NCBI RefSeq assembly: GCF_030272615.1
Contig: NC_081409.1
Location: forward strand, 209,915,190 to 209,979,189
Source: Cryptomeria japonica
Lineage: Eukaryota; Streptophyta; Pinopsida; Cupressales; Cupressaceae
Length of the DNA: 64,000 bases
Reading direction: 5' to 3'
Each line of letters starts with the position of its first letter. The stretch's first letter is position 1. The notes beneath the pieces are model-generated. The model was given only the letters and a program-made list of their open reading frames with translations, was not told the DNA's origin and searched no databases. The translations under genes and the position numbers were made by a program. Shown here piece by piece: positions 22,255 through 32,784 of the stretch.

Positions 22255-24306
22255 TACAATAGATAGGACCGAGAGCTAGATGTGTTGCAGAAGTCAAGAT
22301 CAAATTGTAGTTAGTTGTTCGTTTAACATAATGATTGAGGGAAGTAACTAAGATCTAGTTTGGTTTCAAGAACGATTTATCCTATGTAAGAAATTATCTA
22401 AGTTAACTTAGGTTTGATAAGATGTTGTTTGAACTAGCTGAGAGATGATCGACAAAATTGTGCAACACAATAGCAGGGGTACACTATCAAGATTGTTTAT
22501 GCTAAGAATTATGATGTCTAGTTTTATGCTCGCTGTAGATTGATCTGGGCAAGTTTGACTATTTTGGACTGACAAAATTAGAGATTCATATGACGGGTTT
22601 TACAAGACTAGATGACAGTGCAAAAGCTTTGGGAAAATGACAATAATGTTTCATACAAGTTGCTGCCTACAACCGTACGATAGATGGGTATGTCTGAAAT
22701 GACAAACCGTTCAATGCAATAAGTTATCGTACAATATAGAATGCAGGGCAAAATGACAGTTGCATAAACAGGATGACAGATAATCAAGTATCGTACGACA
22801 TAGAAAGAAGGCTCAAACGAGAGACTGTTAAGACTAATGGAATATCGTACAAAAAAGAATATGAAGCAGAATGATAAAACAAAATACTCGTATGACTGTG
22901 TCTAGACAATGATTAAATTATGAGTTTTCGATGACTAAGTATGACCAGTTTTGAGACAGACTGAGTTTTCAGTGAATGACAAAGACTAGTTTTTAACACT
23001 GACAAAGTTTATCACTGTGTTATTTGGTATTGTTTTCTCTATTTTGTTATTCTAGTTTCAGTTTCAGGGATGAAAGCACAAAAAACATGCAATATGAATA
23101 ATAACTTCAATCATAGCATGCAAACCCTATGGAAGTCTTCTTAGAGAAGAAAACCTTTTCTTGCTGACTTAGGTACACACCCAATAGCTAATCATAATAC
23201 AGTCGCTGAGTCTCAAGCAATGGAATCTCAATGCCATATTAGTTGACTCCAAATGCTAATGGGGGAAGATTTGGCAAGTGTCTTGGGAGAGTTACTATAT
23301 CTCTTGCACAAAGATTATCAACCTTTCAGAGGTGAACCGGGTAGCCTCTAATTTGAATTGGAACTAGTAAGGGGTCCATTCGGCGCGTCGAGGTATAAAC
23401 TCAATTAAGAGATCTCCCCGCCTTGAAAACCAAGGTTTAATATACCTAAAGATACAAAGGAGATCTATTCCCTAGAACTGCCATTGACTTGATTTTCATC
23501 AAATCATGTTTGTTTTATAGTGGGTTGGAGTACTTGGCATTTAGTCATCCCCACTTGGATCATTCCCCTCTCACCGACCGTAATGGCTATAGAGTTATTA
23601 GCTCCTTGGGAGGGCAGGCCCGCTAAAGCTATGTAAATCTCAAACTTAAAGAAAATGCCTCAAGGGTCAGGATTTTTGATTGTCTATACAGACAAGAGCT
23701 TATTCTCCTACTTGTCAGAATTCTCTTAAAACACAAAATACAGATTTGTTCTTTAACCAAATAGCAAGTTAGGTGCCTAAAAATGAATTTAAGGAATACA
23801 CTATGTTTTGTTGATTCTCTTTAGGCAACCTGCAAAAACAATGCATCAGTAGTCATGTTTTTTATTCTTTGACAGGCATATGTTTGATTGGTAAATTCTT
23901 TGACAAGCATTCTGCAAGAAACTAGTTAGGCTATGAAAATATCAGGTAGACAAAAGATAATTCAGGGTTAGCATCAATGTAATCAAAATTGGGCAGACTA
24001 CCTAAAGAATGAAACTTGTTTTAACCCAATAGAATACAGCATCGTATGACAATTCTCATACAATAAAATGACAAAAGTCATTTATCATACGAGTTATAAC
24101 TAAGCATAAAATGACAGAAGACAAAATCAGATATTCAGAACAACATTTCATATGAGTCTATTTACTGGTTCATATGATAAAATAGAGACTTTGACAGAAT
24201 GTCGTATGATATAGTTATACCACTTGTACGATATTTCATAGAGATTGTACGGACAAAACTTGCAAGATAATATTCAACCCTTAGATTGTACTTCGGCCTC
24301 AAAATC
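22255..24306 (-). mobile_element. 2-kb gypsy leader/LTR segment, copy at the LINE junction
   Basis: Lies directly upstream (minus sense) of a gag start and is repeated at 45,280-47,381, 48,234-50,361, 51,214-53,320 and 54,172-54,980. It should contain the 5' LTR and untranslated leader of the element. It has an unusually G+C-richer, well-conserved middle (for example 'gggagagttactat', 'cccacttggatcattcccc', 'gggagggcaggcccgct') and TCGTACGA-like motif clusters toward both ends (22,674-22,870 and 24,040-24,255). I could not find a convincing primer-binding site or LTR ends. At its right edge, 24,290-24,304 is the inverse of a 15-bp run found at the corresponding site in the array copies. Confidence 0.6.
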
Positions 24307-25716
24307 CAGATCCTTGAAATCCAGAAAGTTATAAGGAATTTCTTATGGTCCGATGGGAAAGGAAATGATAAGATACATTCAGTTAAATGGGGTTGGTGTC
24401 ACATTGAGAAGAGATTTGGAGGGCTCAGACTAAAGGATCTGAGACTCCAAGGGATTTTACTTGCTGCAAAATGGATTTTCTAGGCATTTGAAGGCGGTGA
24501 ACCATGGAAAGTCTTGGTTAAAAGCAACATTATGAGGGTTGTACCTAAGGGGCATAAATATTGGAAGTCTTTACCCTTTTGTGACCTGGTGGCTAGAGGT
24601 TTCCTAGTATCATTACAAGGTTCGTGTGTCTTTAAATCTATCTGGAGGGCCTGGGAAATAGTTACACCATTCATCATCAATAGTAGAGCCAACAACAATG
24701 ATCACATTCATGGAGAGAGATATATCTAGTGGAACCTTTTCCACTCCTCCGAACCTCTTGCACTTACACAAGGTTGTTCTTCCAGAGCATGGGCTAACAA
24801 AGGTATTTGTTGCTTTAAAGATATTATTGATAGTGAGATGCTTATGAGTTGGGAAGCACTTAGTGCTAAGTATGATCTTCCAGCTTCCCAAAAAAGAACT
24901 TACAATATGGTTAAAAATTCTTGTGCTATTCTTCAGTTGCCTAAAAATTATAATGTGGATAGTAACATATTTAATGCTTATAAATGAAATAATGATATCC
25001 TTATTTCTAATATTAAGTCTATCATTGTTTATAATACTCTCTCTTATGATGAGTCTATTATCAATCATGCTAATACTTTGTGGTATGCAGATTTATCTTT
25101 AAAGTAGTGGCAGAAAGTATTCACAAGATTATGGAATAGTCCTATTGTTCCTAAGAAAAAATATTTTAAATGGCTGATGTTAATTAACAGGCTTCCTTTC
25201 AGGAAATATCAATTCAATATTGATATGTGCAATATATGTAGAGTGCCTAAATCCATTAGACACATCTTCTTTGAGTGCATTGTTGCTAAAGAAATCTAGT
25301 TGATGTTTGATATTTCTATTCCTAACCAAGTTGATATTATGGAAGATCTTACTAGTTGCATCCATGGTTTGAAAAAAGATATTAATCTATTTTGGCATAC
25401 TCTTTCTACTGATATCTTATGGTACATTTGGAAAATTAGAAATGAAGATAAATTCCAAGGTAAAACTAGGGCCCTTACTGAGTCATTTTGTGAACTCACT
25501 CTTCATTACATTATTTTGCAAGTCTCTATAACTATGAGGATAGAGAAGAACAAATTTATGTGGTTTCTCAAAGATGGTCATGCTAATACGTTCATATATG
25601 AGATAGAGAATGGATTTGAATGGAGGTGGGATGTAGGAGACCACACCTCTTTTGCCACTGTAATGGAGAATCTTGGTGCTCAGATTTGGAAAGCCAGAAA
25701 CCCAACAATAGAATAG
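24307..25716 (+). pseudogene. LINE ORF2, C-terminal part with zf-RVT domain
   Basis: Resumes with ILEIQKVIRNFLWSDGKGND, then VKWGWCHIEKRFGGLRLKDL and LLAAKWIF, the conserved region after the RT thumb in plant L1 elements. The zf-RVT domain lies at about 25,140-25,310: KKKYFKWLMLINRLPFRKYQ, then C-N-I-C...R-H-I-F-F-E-C, with the expected C-x2-C...H-x4-C pattern. The frame then runs to a TAG at 25,714-25,716 (ARNPTIE*). Stops at 24,481 (F*AFEGGEPW, where Arg is expected), 24,727, 24,985, 25,106 and 25,298 inactivate it. Confidence 0.8.
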
Positions 25717-26065
25717 ATCTAGATGTTGACTCATCTGCATGAGGGAAGGAAGACAATCTGGATGGAAGGCATTTTGGGGTGGACAACTTGGATGGATCCC
25801 TATCGGTATCATCTTCATGAGTGTTGAGGTGTTGTTTAGTTCTTTTTGTTTGAACATGAACATTATCTATGTATACTCTTTTTTCTTGGACACATGATAG
25901 AATAGGCTATGTATAGGATTATGATGTTTATAATGTGCATGCAGAACTGTTAGTATTCATTTATTGGATCCATGTAGGTCAGGATTGTTGGTTTTGAGGC
26001 ATGAACTCACGTTACTGCTGAAGCTATACTTTTTTTTAGTTTACTCTCTATATTTAATATAAAAA
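24307..26065 (+). mobile_element. L1-type LINE, 3' portion with A-rich end
   Basis: Continuation of the LINE broken at 11,545: ORF2 C-terminus to 25,716, a 3' untranslated region of about 350 bp, and an A-rich end (ATAAAAAAAA at 26,059-26,068). The right target-site duplication follows at once. Orientation and content fit the 5' portion, and the missing piece between the halves is only about 20 codons. The two parts are therefore one insertion split later. Confidence 0.8.
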
Positions 26066-26080
26066 AAACTTTAGGCAACG
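26066..26080 (+). repeat. Right target-site duplication of the LINE
   Basis: AAACTTTAGGCAACG, matching 6684-6698 in 13 of 15 positions and directly adjoining the LINE A-rich end. The first As may belong to the tail, so the true duplication could be a few bases shorter. Confidence 0.65.
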
Positions 26081-26395
26081 TTCAAATATAAAATATTACA
26101 CTATTGAACAAATAGAGGCTGGTCTAATTACTAAAAATATGTACTTACTAAAAATAGTAAGTGTGTCCAAACATAAAACTGGCCCAAACAATGATACACT
26201 GAAACTTACTATAAATAGTAAGTGCTAGAAATTGTCACTAGTAGAAATAGTAACCCATGCCAGAAAGCACTAAAAACCACCACTAGGCCCTACACAGGCC
26301 TTGAGTTCCCTAACCAACTTCGCTTAGCCTGCAAGAACTCTGTAATATGCTAATGGACTACCAAATTGATCAGGTGCAAGAAGGGAACATTACAA
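26081..26395 (-). mobile_element. Chromovirus 3' LTR, U3 start
   Basis: Read on the minus strand, the LTR begins TGTAATGTTCCCTTCTTGC at about 26,395 and follows a purine-rich tract (TTGGGGAGGGAGGA, plus positions about 26,396-26,410) just after the chromodomain coding region. This is the normal order pol, polypurine tract, 3' LTR. The LTR runs leftwards to 26,081, where the LINE target duplication interrupts it, and probably resumes at 6683. Inside are short 'ttactatttttagtaag' repeats of unknown meaning. Confidence 0.6.
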
Positions 26396-27470
26396 TCCTC
26401 CCTCCCCAAGATTGCTTGTCATCAAGCAATCATAACTCTGGATGTTGTAAAATATGCTCACTCTCCCAAGTAGTATCCTCCACTGGTAGGTTCTTCTACA
26501 CCACCAAGTACTCCCTGGTAGTCCTCCTCTATAGATTATGCTCTTTATAATAATTGCCTTTGTTATTAATACCAATTTGCCTTCTTCATCCAAATGAGGT
26601 AACTCAGCTAAAGGAGTCACATTGCGTCTAAGTGCCTTCCTGAGGTGTGACACATTGAAAATATTATGCACCTTGATACCTATAGGTATCTCAATCTCAT
26701 AGGCCACCTCTCCAATCCACTTGATGACTTTGAAAGGACCATAAAAATGATACTTAAGCTTCTTTGACCCACTCTTCTTGAGACTTGATTGTCTATATAT
26801 AGGATTGCTATCTAACATAAATCATGTCTCCAACCTCAAATTCCCACTATATACAGTGTTGGTCAATGTACAACTTTTGTTGATTTTATACATGCTAACC
26901 TTCCACCCATTTGTTAATGATCTCAGTTTTCCCATCCATCCAAGGGTGATAACTAGTGTTAGGAGTTAACTCAATGCCATACAACTTGAACTCTTGCCAA
27001 AACAAGATCATATTGTTGCCCCTATCACTAAAGATGGTCTTAGGTGTCTCACAAAGTCTAAACACCTCTCTAAAGAACAAATCTATCACTTGCACCGATG
27101 TATACCCTGTTGAAATAAAAAAAGGTGAGCAAACTTGGTCAATCTATTCACTACCACATAGATACAATCCTTCAATGTACCTTGGGAAACCCTATAATAA
27201 AATCCATCAAGTTACTCTCCCACTTCTGACTAGGAATTGGTAGGGGTTGTAGTAGACTAACAGTGTAAGTATGTTCATTTTTATTTTGTGGGAACACACT
27301 ACATTCATAAACATACTCGAGGGAGTCATCCTTCATCCCTTTCCATGAGAACTTCTCATGGATATGCCTATAAGACTTGAAATAACCAAGGTGACTAGCC
27401 ATTGGATTGTCATGAAATGTTTTTAAAATCTTTTCCTTAAACTTACTTTCAGGCACCAACAATATTATTT
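26396..27470 (-). pseudogene. Chromovirus integrase and chromodomain, decayed
   Basis: Minus strand, from right: the zinc-binding H-H-C-C region of integrase near 27,470-27,290 (ILKTFHDNPMASHLGYFKSY, with HEKFSWKGM), then SNLMDFIIGFPKVH. Core integrase follows near 27,095-26,900 (PKTIFSDRGNNMILFWQEF and LTPNTSYHPWMDGKTEIINK, containing the conserved D-R-G and Y-H-P-x-x-D-G-x-T-E). The C-terminal part (26,780-26,580) reads KYHFYGPFKVIKWIGEVAYE and FNVSHLRKAL. A chromodomain follows in another frame (about 26,530-26,430): EYLVV*KNLPVEDTTWESEH, where the stop replaces the conserved Trp. The chromodomain directs integration to heterochromatin in this lineage. Many frame breaks make it non-functional. 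Confidence 0.85.
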
Positions 27471-28135
27471 CATTGTAATAAATAATACCCTCTCTTACCT
27501 CAAACCTGTCATCCTGTAATGAGCCATCAAGGATTCTATCGGCAAGTGGGTTCTTAACATATTCTACTTATATATATTTCCCTCCAATCTACTACTAACT
27601 CAAAAATTGAGCACAAATGTAGCCTTCTTGACAAATCATCAACCACTATGTTCCTTTTCCCCTTGACATATTCAATGCCAAATTCATAGGCTTGGAGATT
27701 ACTCACCCATTTTTGTTTCCTCTCATTGAGTTCTCTTTGATTAAGAAAATATTTGAGGTTTTTATGACCCGTTTTGACTACAAACCTCCCTCCAACAAGG
27801 TATTGTCTAAATTTGGCTAAGGTGTGCATTATTTCCCACTTCTCCTTATCATAGATAGAGTACCCTTTTTAAGCTCCTCTCAACTTCCTACTTTTAAAGG
27901 CAATCAAATGCTTATTCTACACTAAGATAGCCCCTACCCCTTCACACGATGCATCACACTCAAGCCCAAAGGGCTTAGTGAAGTCCAAAATCACCAAAAT
28001 GGGGCATGAACTCATCAATTGCTTAAATTGATCAAAAGCTGGTTGCATTATTTTAGACCAAACAAATACTTCTTTCTTAGTCAAATTAGTAAGGTGAGTA
28101 TCCAACTAATAAAATGCTTTGACAAACCTCCTATA
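27471..28135 (-). pseudogene. Chromovirus RNase H, decayed
   Basis: Minus-strand frames give AFDQFKQLMSSCPILVILDF then KPFGLECDASCEGVGAILV (28,105-27,917), the start of the RNase H-like region with the L-E-C-D-A-S motif. They continue MHTLAKFRQYLVGGRFVVKT and NLKYFLNQRELNERKQKWVS, then VKGKRNIVVDDLSRR (27,829-27,620), where V-D-D-L-S-R corresponds to the usual V-A-D-A-L-S-R end. A frameshift between the two blocks and stops near 27,600 inactivate it. It lies between RT and integrase, the normal Ty3/gypsy order. Confidence 0.85.
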
Positions 28136-28900
28136 GAATCCAACGATCCAAATAATCCCTTCAACTATGTGAGGTTAGTAGGTGGAGGCCAATCAAGTAT
28201 TGGATCTTTTTAGAATCAACACTAACTCCCTTGGAGTTGATTATGTACTCAAGATACAATAAATCTATCATACAAAATCCACACTTCAACTCCTTTTAAA
28301 ACAAAGATTAACTCTCAAGGATACCCAACACCTCAAATGATCTTCCCATGTCTTTCTCAAAATGAGGATATTATCAAGAAAGATCAAGAGAAATTTGTGT
28401 AACTACTCCTTGAATGTCTTGTTCATGAATGACTAAAATGTAGCAAGGGCATTAGTCAAACCAAATAGCATGACTAGAAACTCAAAGTGACCAAAGTGGC
28501 ATCTAAAATTCCTTACTTCTCAATGTCCTCCTCTCTGACTCTAATTTGATCATATCCTAATCTCAAGTCTATTTTGGAAAAATAGACCATCCTATGTAAC
28601 TCATCAATGAGCTCATCTATGTGTGGAATGGGGTACCTATTCTTTCTAATCTATTTATTCAAGGCCTTGTAGTCAAGACACAAAACTACAAAAGAAGCAA
28701 ATGGACTCTTAATTGGTCTGATGTGCCCCATCTCCAATAGATCCTTGATTGCCTTCTCTATTTCATCCTTGTCTCTTTTGGGATGCCTGTAAGGCATGGT
28801 AATAACTATTTTATCTCCCTCTTCTAAGTCAATCACATGCTCAATGCCTCTATCAAGTTTCCTTCTTACAGGGATTTTACTCAATGGCTCACTTCACTTA
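28136..28900 (-). pseudogene. Chromovirus reverse transcriptase, decayed
   Basis: The N-terminal part is clear at 28,884-28,651: RKLDRGIEHVIDLEEGDKIV, YRHPKRDKDEIEKAIKDLLE, GHIRPIKSPFASFVVL and DYKALNK. A block is missing between S-P-F-A-S and the D-Y-K-A-L-N-K motif (the usual 'V.KKDG..R.C' is gone). Downstream (28,650-28,140) shattered frames retain phrases such as IPHIDELIDELHRMVYFSKI and FLDHVVSE-like decay, but the Y-x-D-D box cannot be read in a clean frame. Gene order confirms identity. It is inactive. Confidence 0.75.
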
Positions 28901-29430
28901 GTAAGAAAAGCCTAAATGTTTGGTGGATATGTCCTCTTAACCTCCTTCGTGACTATAGGCTTAAAAATACACTATGTTGCCCACTCAACTTGATCATGTC
29001 TAGAAATCCTCTCCATACATCTAAAATATACAACTATAATTCCCCGTTGGACATACCCCTTAAGATCGTATTGCTACCCTCTAATCTTAATTTTAGGTCC
29101 ATGGTCTAAAACTTAAGAGTTATCTCACCAAGAGATTGAAGCCACAGAATCCCAAGCATTGCATCTATGTCTCCAATACTCAACACATAGAATTCAACCT
29201 TGACTTCATAATTTCCTAACTACATTCTCAAATGTGGGATCATCCTGATGCAAGTGATTGTGAACCCATTTACAACCATAACTTTGAATCCATTAACCTC
29301 TTGAGTTTGAAGCCCTCTACATTGAACTAGTCTCTCATCAATAAAATTATGTGTAGCCTTAGTGTCGATCAAATTCACCACTCATTGTCCATTAAAAAAA
29401 CCTTTGATATGTAGGTACTCATTCTTTTGG
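28901..29430 (-). pseudogene. Chromovirus protease region, decayed
   Basis: On the minus strand from about 29,390: NLIDTKATHNFIDERLVQCR, GLQTQEVNGFKVMVVNGF, VKVEFYVLSIGDIDAMLGI, WLQSLGEITLKF and GNTILRGMSNGELQLYILDV-like sequence. This is the retropepsin-like protease preceding RT in chromoviruses. The active-site D-S/T-G-A appears as D-T-K-A, which would abolish catalysis. Gag sequence should lie further right but is not recognisable beyond about 29,600. Confidence 0.7.
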
Positions 29431-30670
29431 AAACTATGTAACTAGGCTAACTTCCCATTATTGTCTTCACACTTTTCAACCTCTTTTGTGCTTTATTCTT
29501 CCTATTTTGCATCTGAATATGACTTTTGGTTTGATCTTTCTAATGAATATTTCACTGTTCAATACTATTCAATCTTTCTCACTTTTCCCTTTGATGCACA
29601 TTTATGATCTAGGCTCAATAGCACAAATTCCTCTTTCTCAAGTCATTGAGTGTTGTTGACTAGGAAATTGGGAATCAAAGAGCATGAGGTTAACATACTA
29701 AACTACCTAATCTAACGAATAGAGCTATCACAATGAAGCATAATTTAAAACATGAATCAAACCATCATTCTTACACTTCTTTGATGAAGCTTTGTTACTT
29801 CTCTTTTCTTCTCTTATATAGATGTGTTTCTCTCTAAATGCAAAATGCACAAATATGAGTGGAAACAAGAAATGTGATAGCGAGAGTACTAGAAGTTGTG
29901 ATTCTAAGGCTATTCGGATAGAGTAACAATGCTAATATTTAAAAACTAGTTGTCTTGAATGAAGAATATGATCTCCTTTTATACAAATCCAGATTTCAAT
30001 GGACCGCAAAGATCGAATTGATTTTTGAGAAGTCGAATGGACACGATCAAATGTGACTCAAAGCTGTCATTCAAGAGATGGGAAATAATGGAAAAAGATG
30101 AGGAGATCAAGTCTATCAAGAAAGAAGATATTATGGAGAATTATTAAGTAAAATTCATTAATTATCTCTACATGAGGATCAAATTAGCAGGTTAGAAGAT
30201 ATTGTGGAGATTTAATAAGTAAAAGTCATTAATTATCTCCACATGAGAGGATAAATAGGAGGAATTAATAAATATTTATTAATTATCTTCTCATAAAAAG
30301 AAAATATTAGAGATATATTAATAAATTAAATTTATCGATTATCTTTGTTTAAGAAGAAGATAAATATGATAAAGTAATAATTATTCATATTTATCAATTA
30401 AGTAATAAAATAAAATTTATTTATTTAATTAATAAACTTAAAAGGGATAAATAAATAAATATAAAATTTGTTTATTTATTTTTAGAAGAATTGATAGTGG
30501 GAAAGGAGGTTTAATTAATTAACCTAGGAGGCAAATAAGTCAAATTTATGTCAAGCGACAAGGATTTGGTCAAATTTAGTCAAATTGAGTCAAGTTGGGC
30601 AAAATTGGGAAGAATTAGTCAAAATGAGTTAAATAATAGGAAATAGAATTGAAATGATGCCATAGGACAT
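29431..30670. other. A+T-rich LTR-like debris, no gene
   Basis: The right-hand part (30,150-30,540) repeats 'attaattatctc.acatgag' and long A/T runs of the type seen in the L repeat and other long plant LTRs. No reading frame of interest. Gag of the chromovirus might once have been here but cannot be read. Confidence 0.4.
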
Positions 30671-30963
30671 GAAATGGGATCAAAATGACATCATCAAGAT
30701 GAGTTTTGGATGAATTGATATCATAGCATCGAAATGGTGACAAAATGATATCAACGGGATAGGTTTTGGGACAAATTGATATCATACGATTGAAATGGGG
30801 AGAAAATGATATCAATAGGACAGGTTTTTGGATGAATTGATATCAAAAAAACCAAATTGGGTACAAAACGAAATCAATAGGATAGGTTTTGGGATGACTT
30901 GATATCATTGAATCAAAAAGGGGACAAAATGATATCAATGGGATAGTTTTGGATTAAATTGAA
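30671..30963 (+). repeat. Minisatellite, ~61-bp period, five copies
   Basis: Units start at about 30,671, 30,731, 30,792, 30,854 and 30,915 (periods 60, 61, 62, 61; last incomplete). The consensus contains 'gaaatggggacaaaatgatatc', split by 'ggataggttttggga' and 'ttgatatcat'. Each unit carries two GATATC-like palindromes. Sequence difference between units is moderate, so the array is not recent. It lies in LTR-like A+T-rich DNA. Confidence 0.8.
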
Positions 30964-32784
30964 GGAGAGAAGAATAAGAATTTGGATCGACGAATGATTA
31001 AAAATAGGAAATGCAGGCATTGGCCATTTTTTAGTGTCTATGTTTTGTCCCTCTTTGAGACAATGTGATTAGAGCGTAGTTTTAAAGAAAAAATCAAGAA
31101 AAATCACATTAAAATTTGCCCTAGTGATAACATGTTACAAGGGTGGCCCCTTTAGAAATTGTTTGTGTGTGAAAGAAATGAATGATCTCTTGAAAGAAAA
31201 GAAGAATGTTAGATGAAGGAGGAAATATGATGAAAGAGAAAAAATGTTTGTAAGAAGCAAAAAGTAGACAAGGAACAATTAGTAATGATGAAACCTTTCT
31301 TTCATAAGTGCACTTTATCAGTAGAGAACTTTATTTAATATGGCAGGTGGATACATTTTATCATGACATATAAAGCCAAAGTGATAATGCAATCCCATTG
31401 TGAAAAAATAGACATATTGCAAATAAGAAATGTTTTAATCTATCCTAAAATGTTTGTGCATGTTAAGGGTCAAGGTATTTGTGATAGTTATGAAGTGAAC
31501 ATACCAACACAGACACCCAAAACATCATGAAAACATCCCACAAACATAAGACAAAAATTTAAAAAGACCATGAACCATCCCAGCCACTCTAATTACTTGT
31601 GGATATCCTTCAATAGAATATAGGAATGTGACACTCACTAGACCAATCGAGTCAACAACCATTCTGATCTTTGTTGTCAAAGTTGATAGTTTGTGTTTGA
31701 TATGATGATCGTGATGTCTGGTTTTAGGAATGAAGTACCCCGTTGAAGTGGGCACAATTTGGTTTTGAGTATACTGCACCCTGTATAAGACAAATGATAG
31801 TTTGGATAATGTTGATTGATTGATTGATATGACAAATTGATCTGTCTAATTGTTGGTTTGATTGATAGTCTATCTTTTGTTGCATGATTTGTGAAGTGCA
31901 GTGTTGTACAAGTTTATTGTATGTGTATGCTCAAATGTCTATCTATTGTAAGGAACAATTTATTGATGGACTAAAATATATTATTATTATTGGTTTTGAT
32001 TGTTTTTCAATTTTTAAGGGTTTTCATGATTTCTTCAAGATATTTTAACGAATGTTTTTGGATTTTTTTTAGAACAATTAACGGATGTTTTGGTCTTTTT
32101 TTCAAGACATTATATGAATGTTTGGAATTTATTTTAGGACATTATTTAATTTTTACAATTTTTTAATTTATTTTCCCCCAATGTCTAGGAAGGCAAGGAA
32201 TGTTATGGATGAATGAATGGACTACAGGAATGAAAATGGAGAGAGGAAATATAGTGGGAGTTTATAATGGAAGAAGAGTTGAGTTGGTTTCCAGGGACTA
32301 TCTCGTGATGGGATAGTAGGTCTACCCAAGCTAAGGAATTGGATATAACAAGATAAGGTGATAACATGGTGCGTTGGATGGAATGTGGTTCACACAATGG
32401 AACATGCCAAGAGGAATCTGAAACCATGTTTTGCATTTTACATCCATATTCTATATCAAGATCAAGGGATGGATTTGGATGGGATAACAATAAGACATGA
32501 ATATGACAAGCAAGATAAAAAATGAATGATGGATATGAATAGAAAAAGGGTGTAATAAGAGAAGCAATACATAGACAAAAGTGATGTAGACAAGGTCAAT
32601 TAGATAGGATAATGGACACTTAGGAAGATATTTAGCCTTGTAAAGATCAAACCGCAAAATATTATATCTATACACTTAGGATAAAGGTATTCAAGACGCA
32701 AAAAAATATATTACATAAGAAGTAAAACAAATCGTAAATATAATATCTATACAACGAACTAAACAAATATCACTACTTACCTTA
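30964..32784. other. Repeat debris, partly an inverted relative of the X/R modules
   Basis: Nothing coding is recognisable. Between about 31,990 and 32,240 there are 'tttttttagaaca'/'gaatgtttgga' repeats and the phrase 'caatgtctaggaaggcaagg'. These look like the reverse complement of sequence at about 60,850-60,960 between X and R (the phrase 'ccttgctagacattagg' there). A minus-orientation relative of that family is likely, with uncertain limits. Confidence 0.35.

Noticed and set aside
24613-25068. Minus-strand 151-codon frame
   Set aside because: It is antisense to LINE ORF2, whose plus-strand reading has clear domain similarity.
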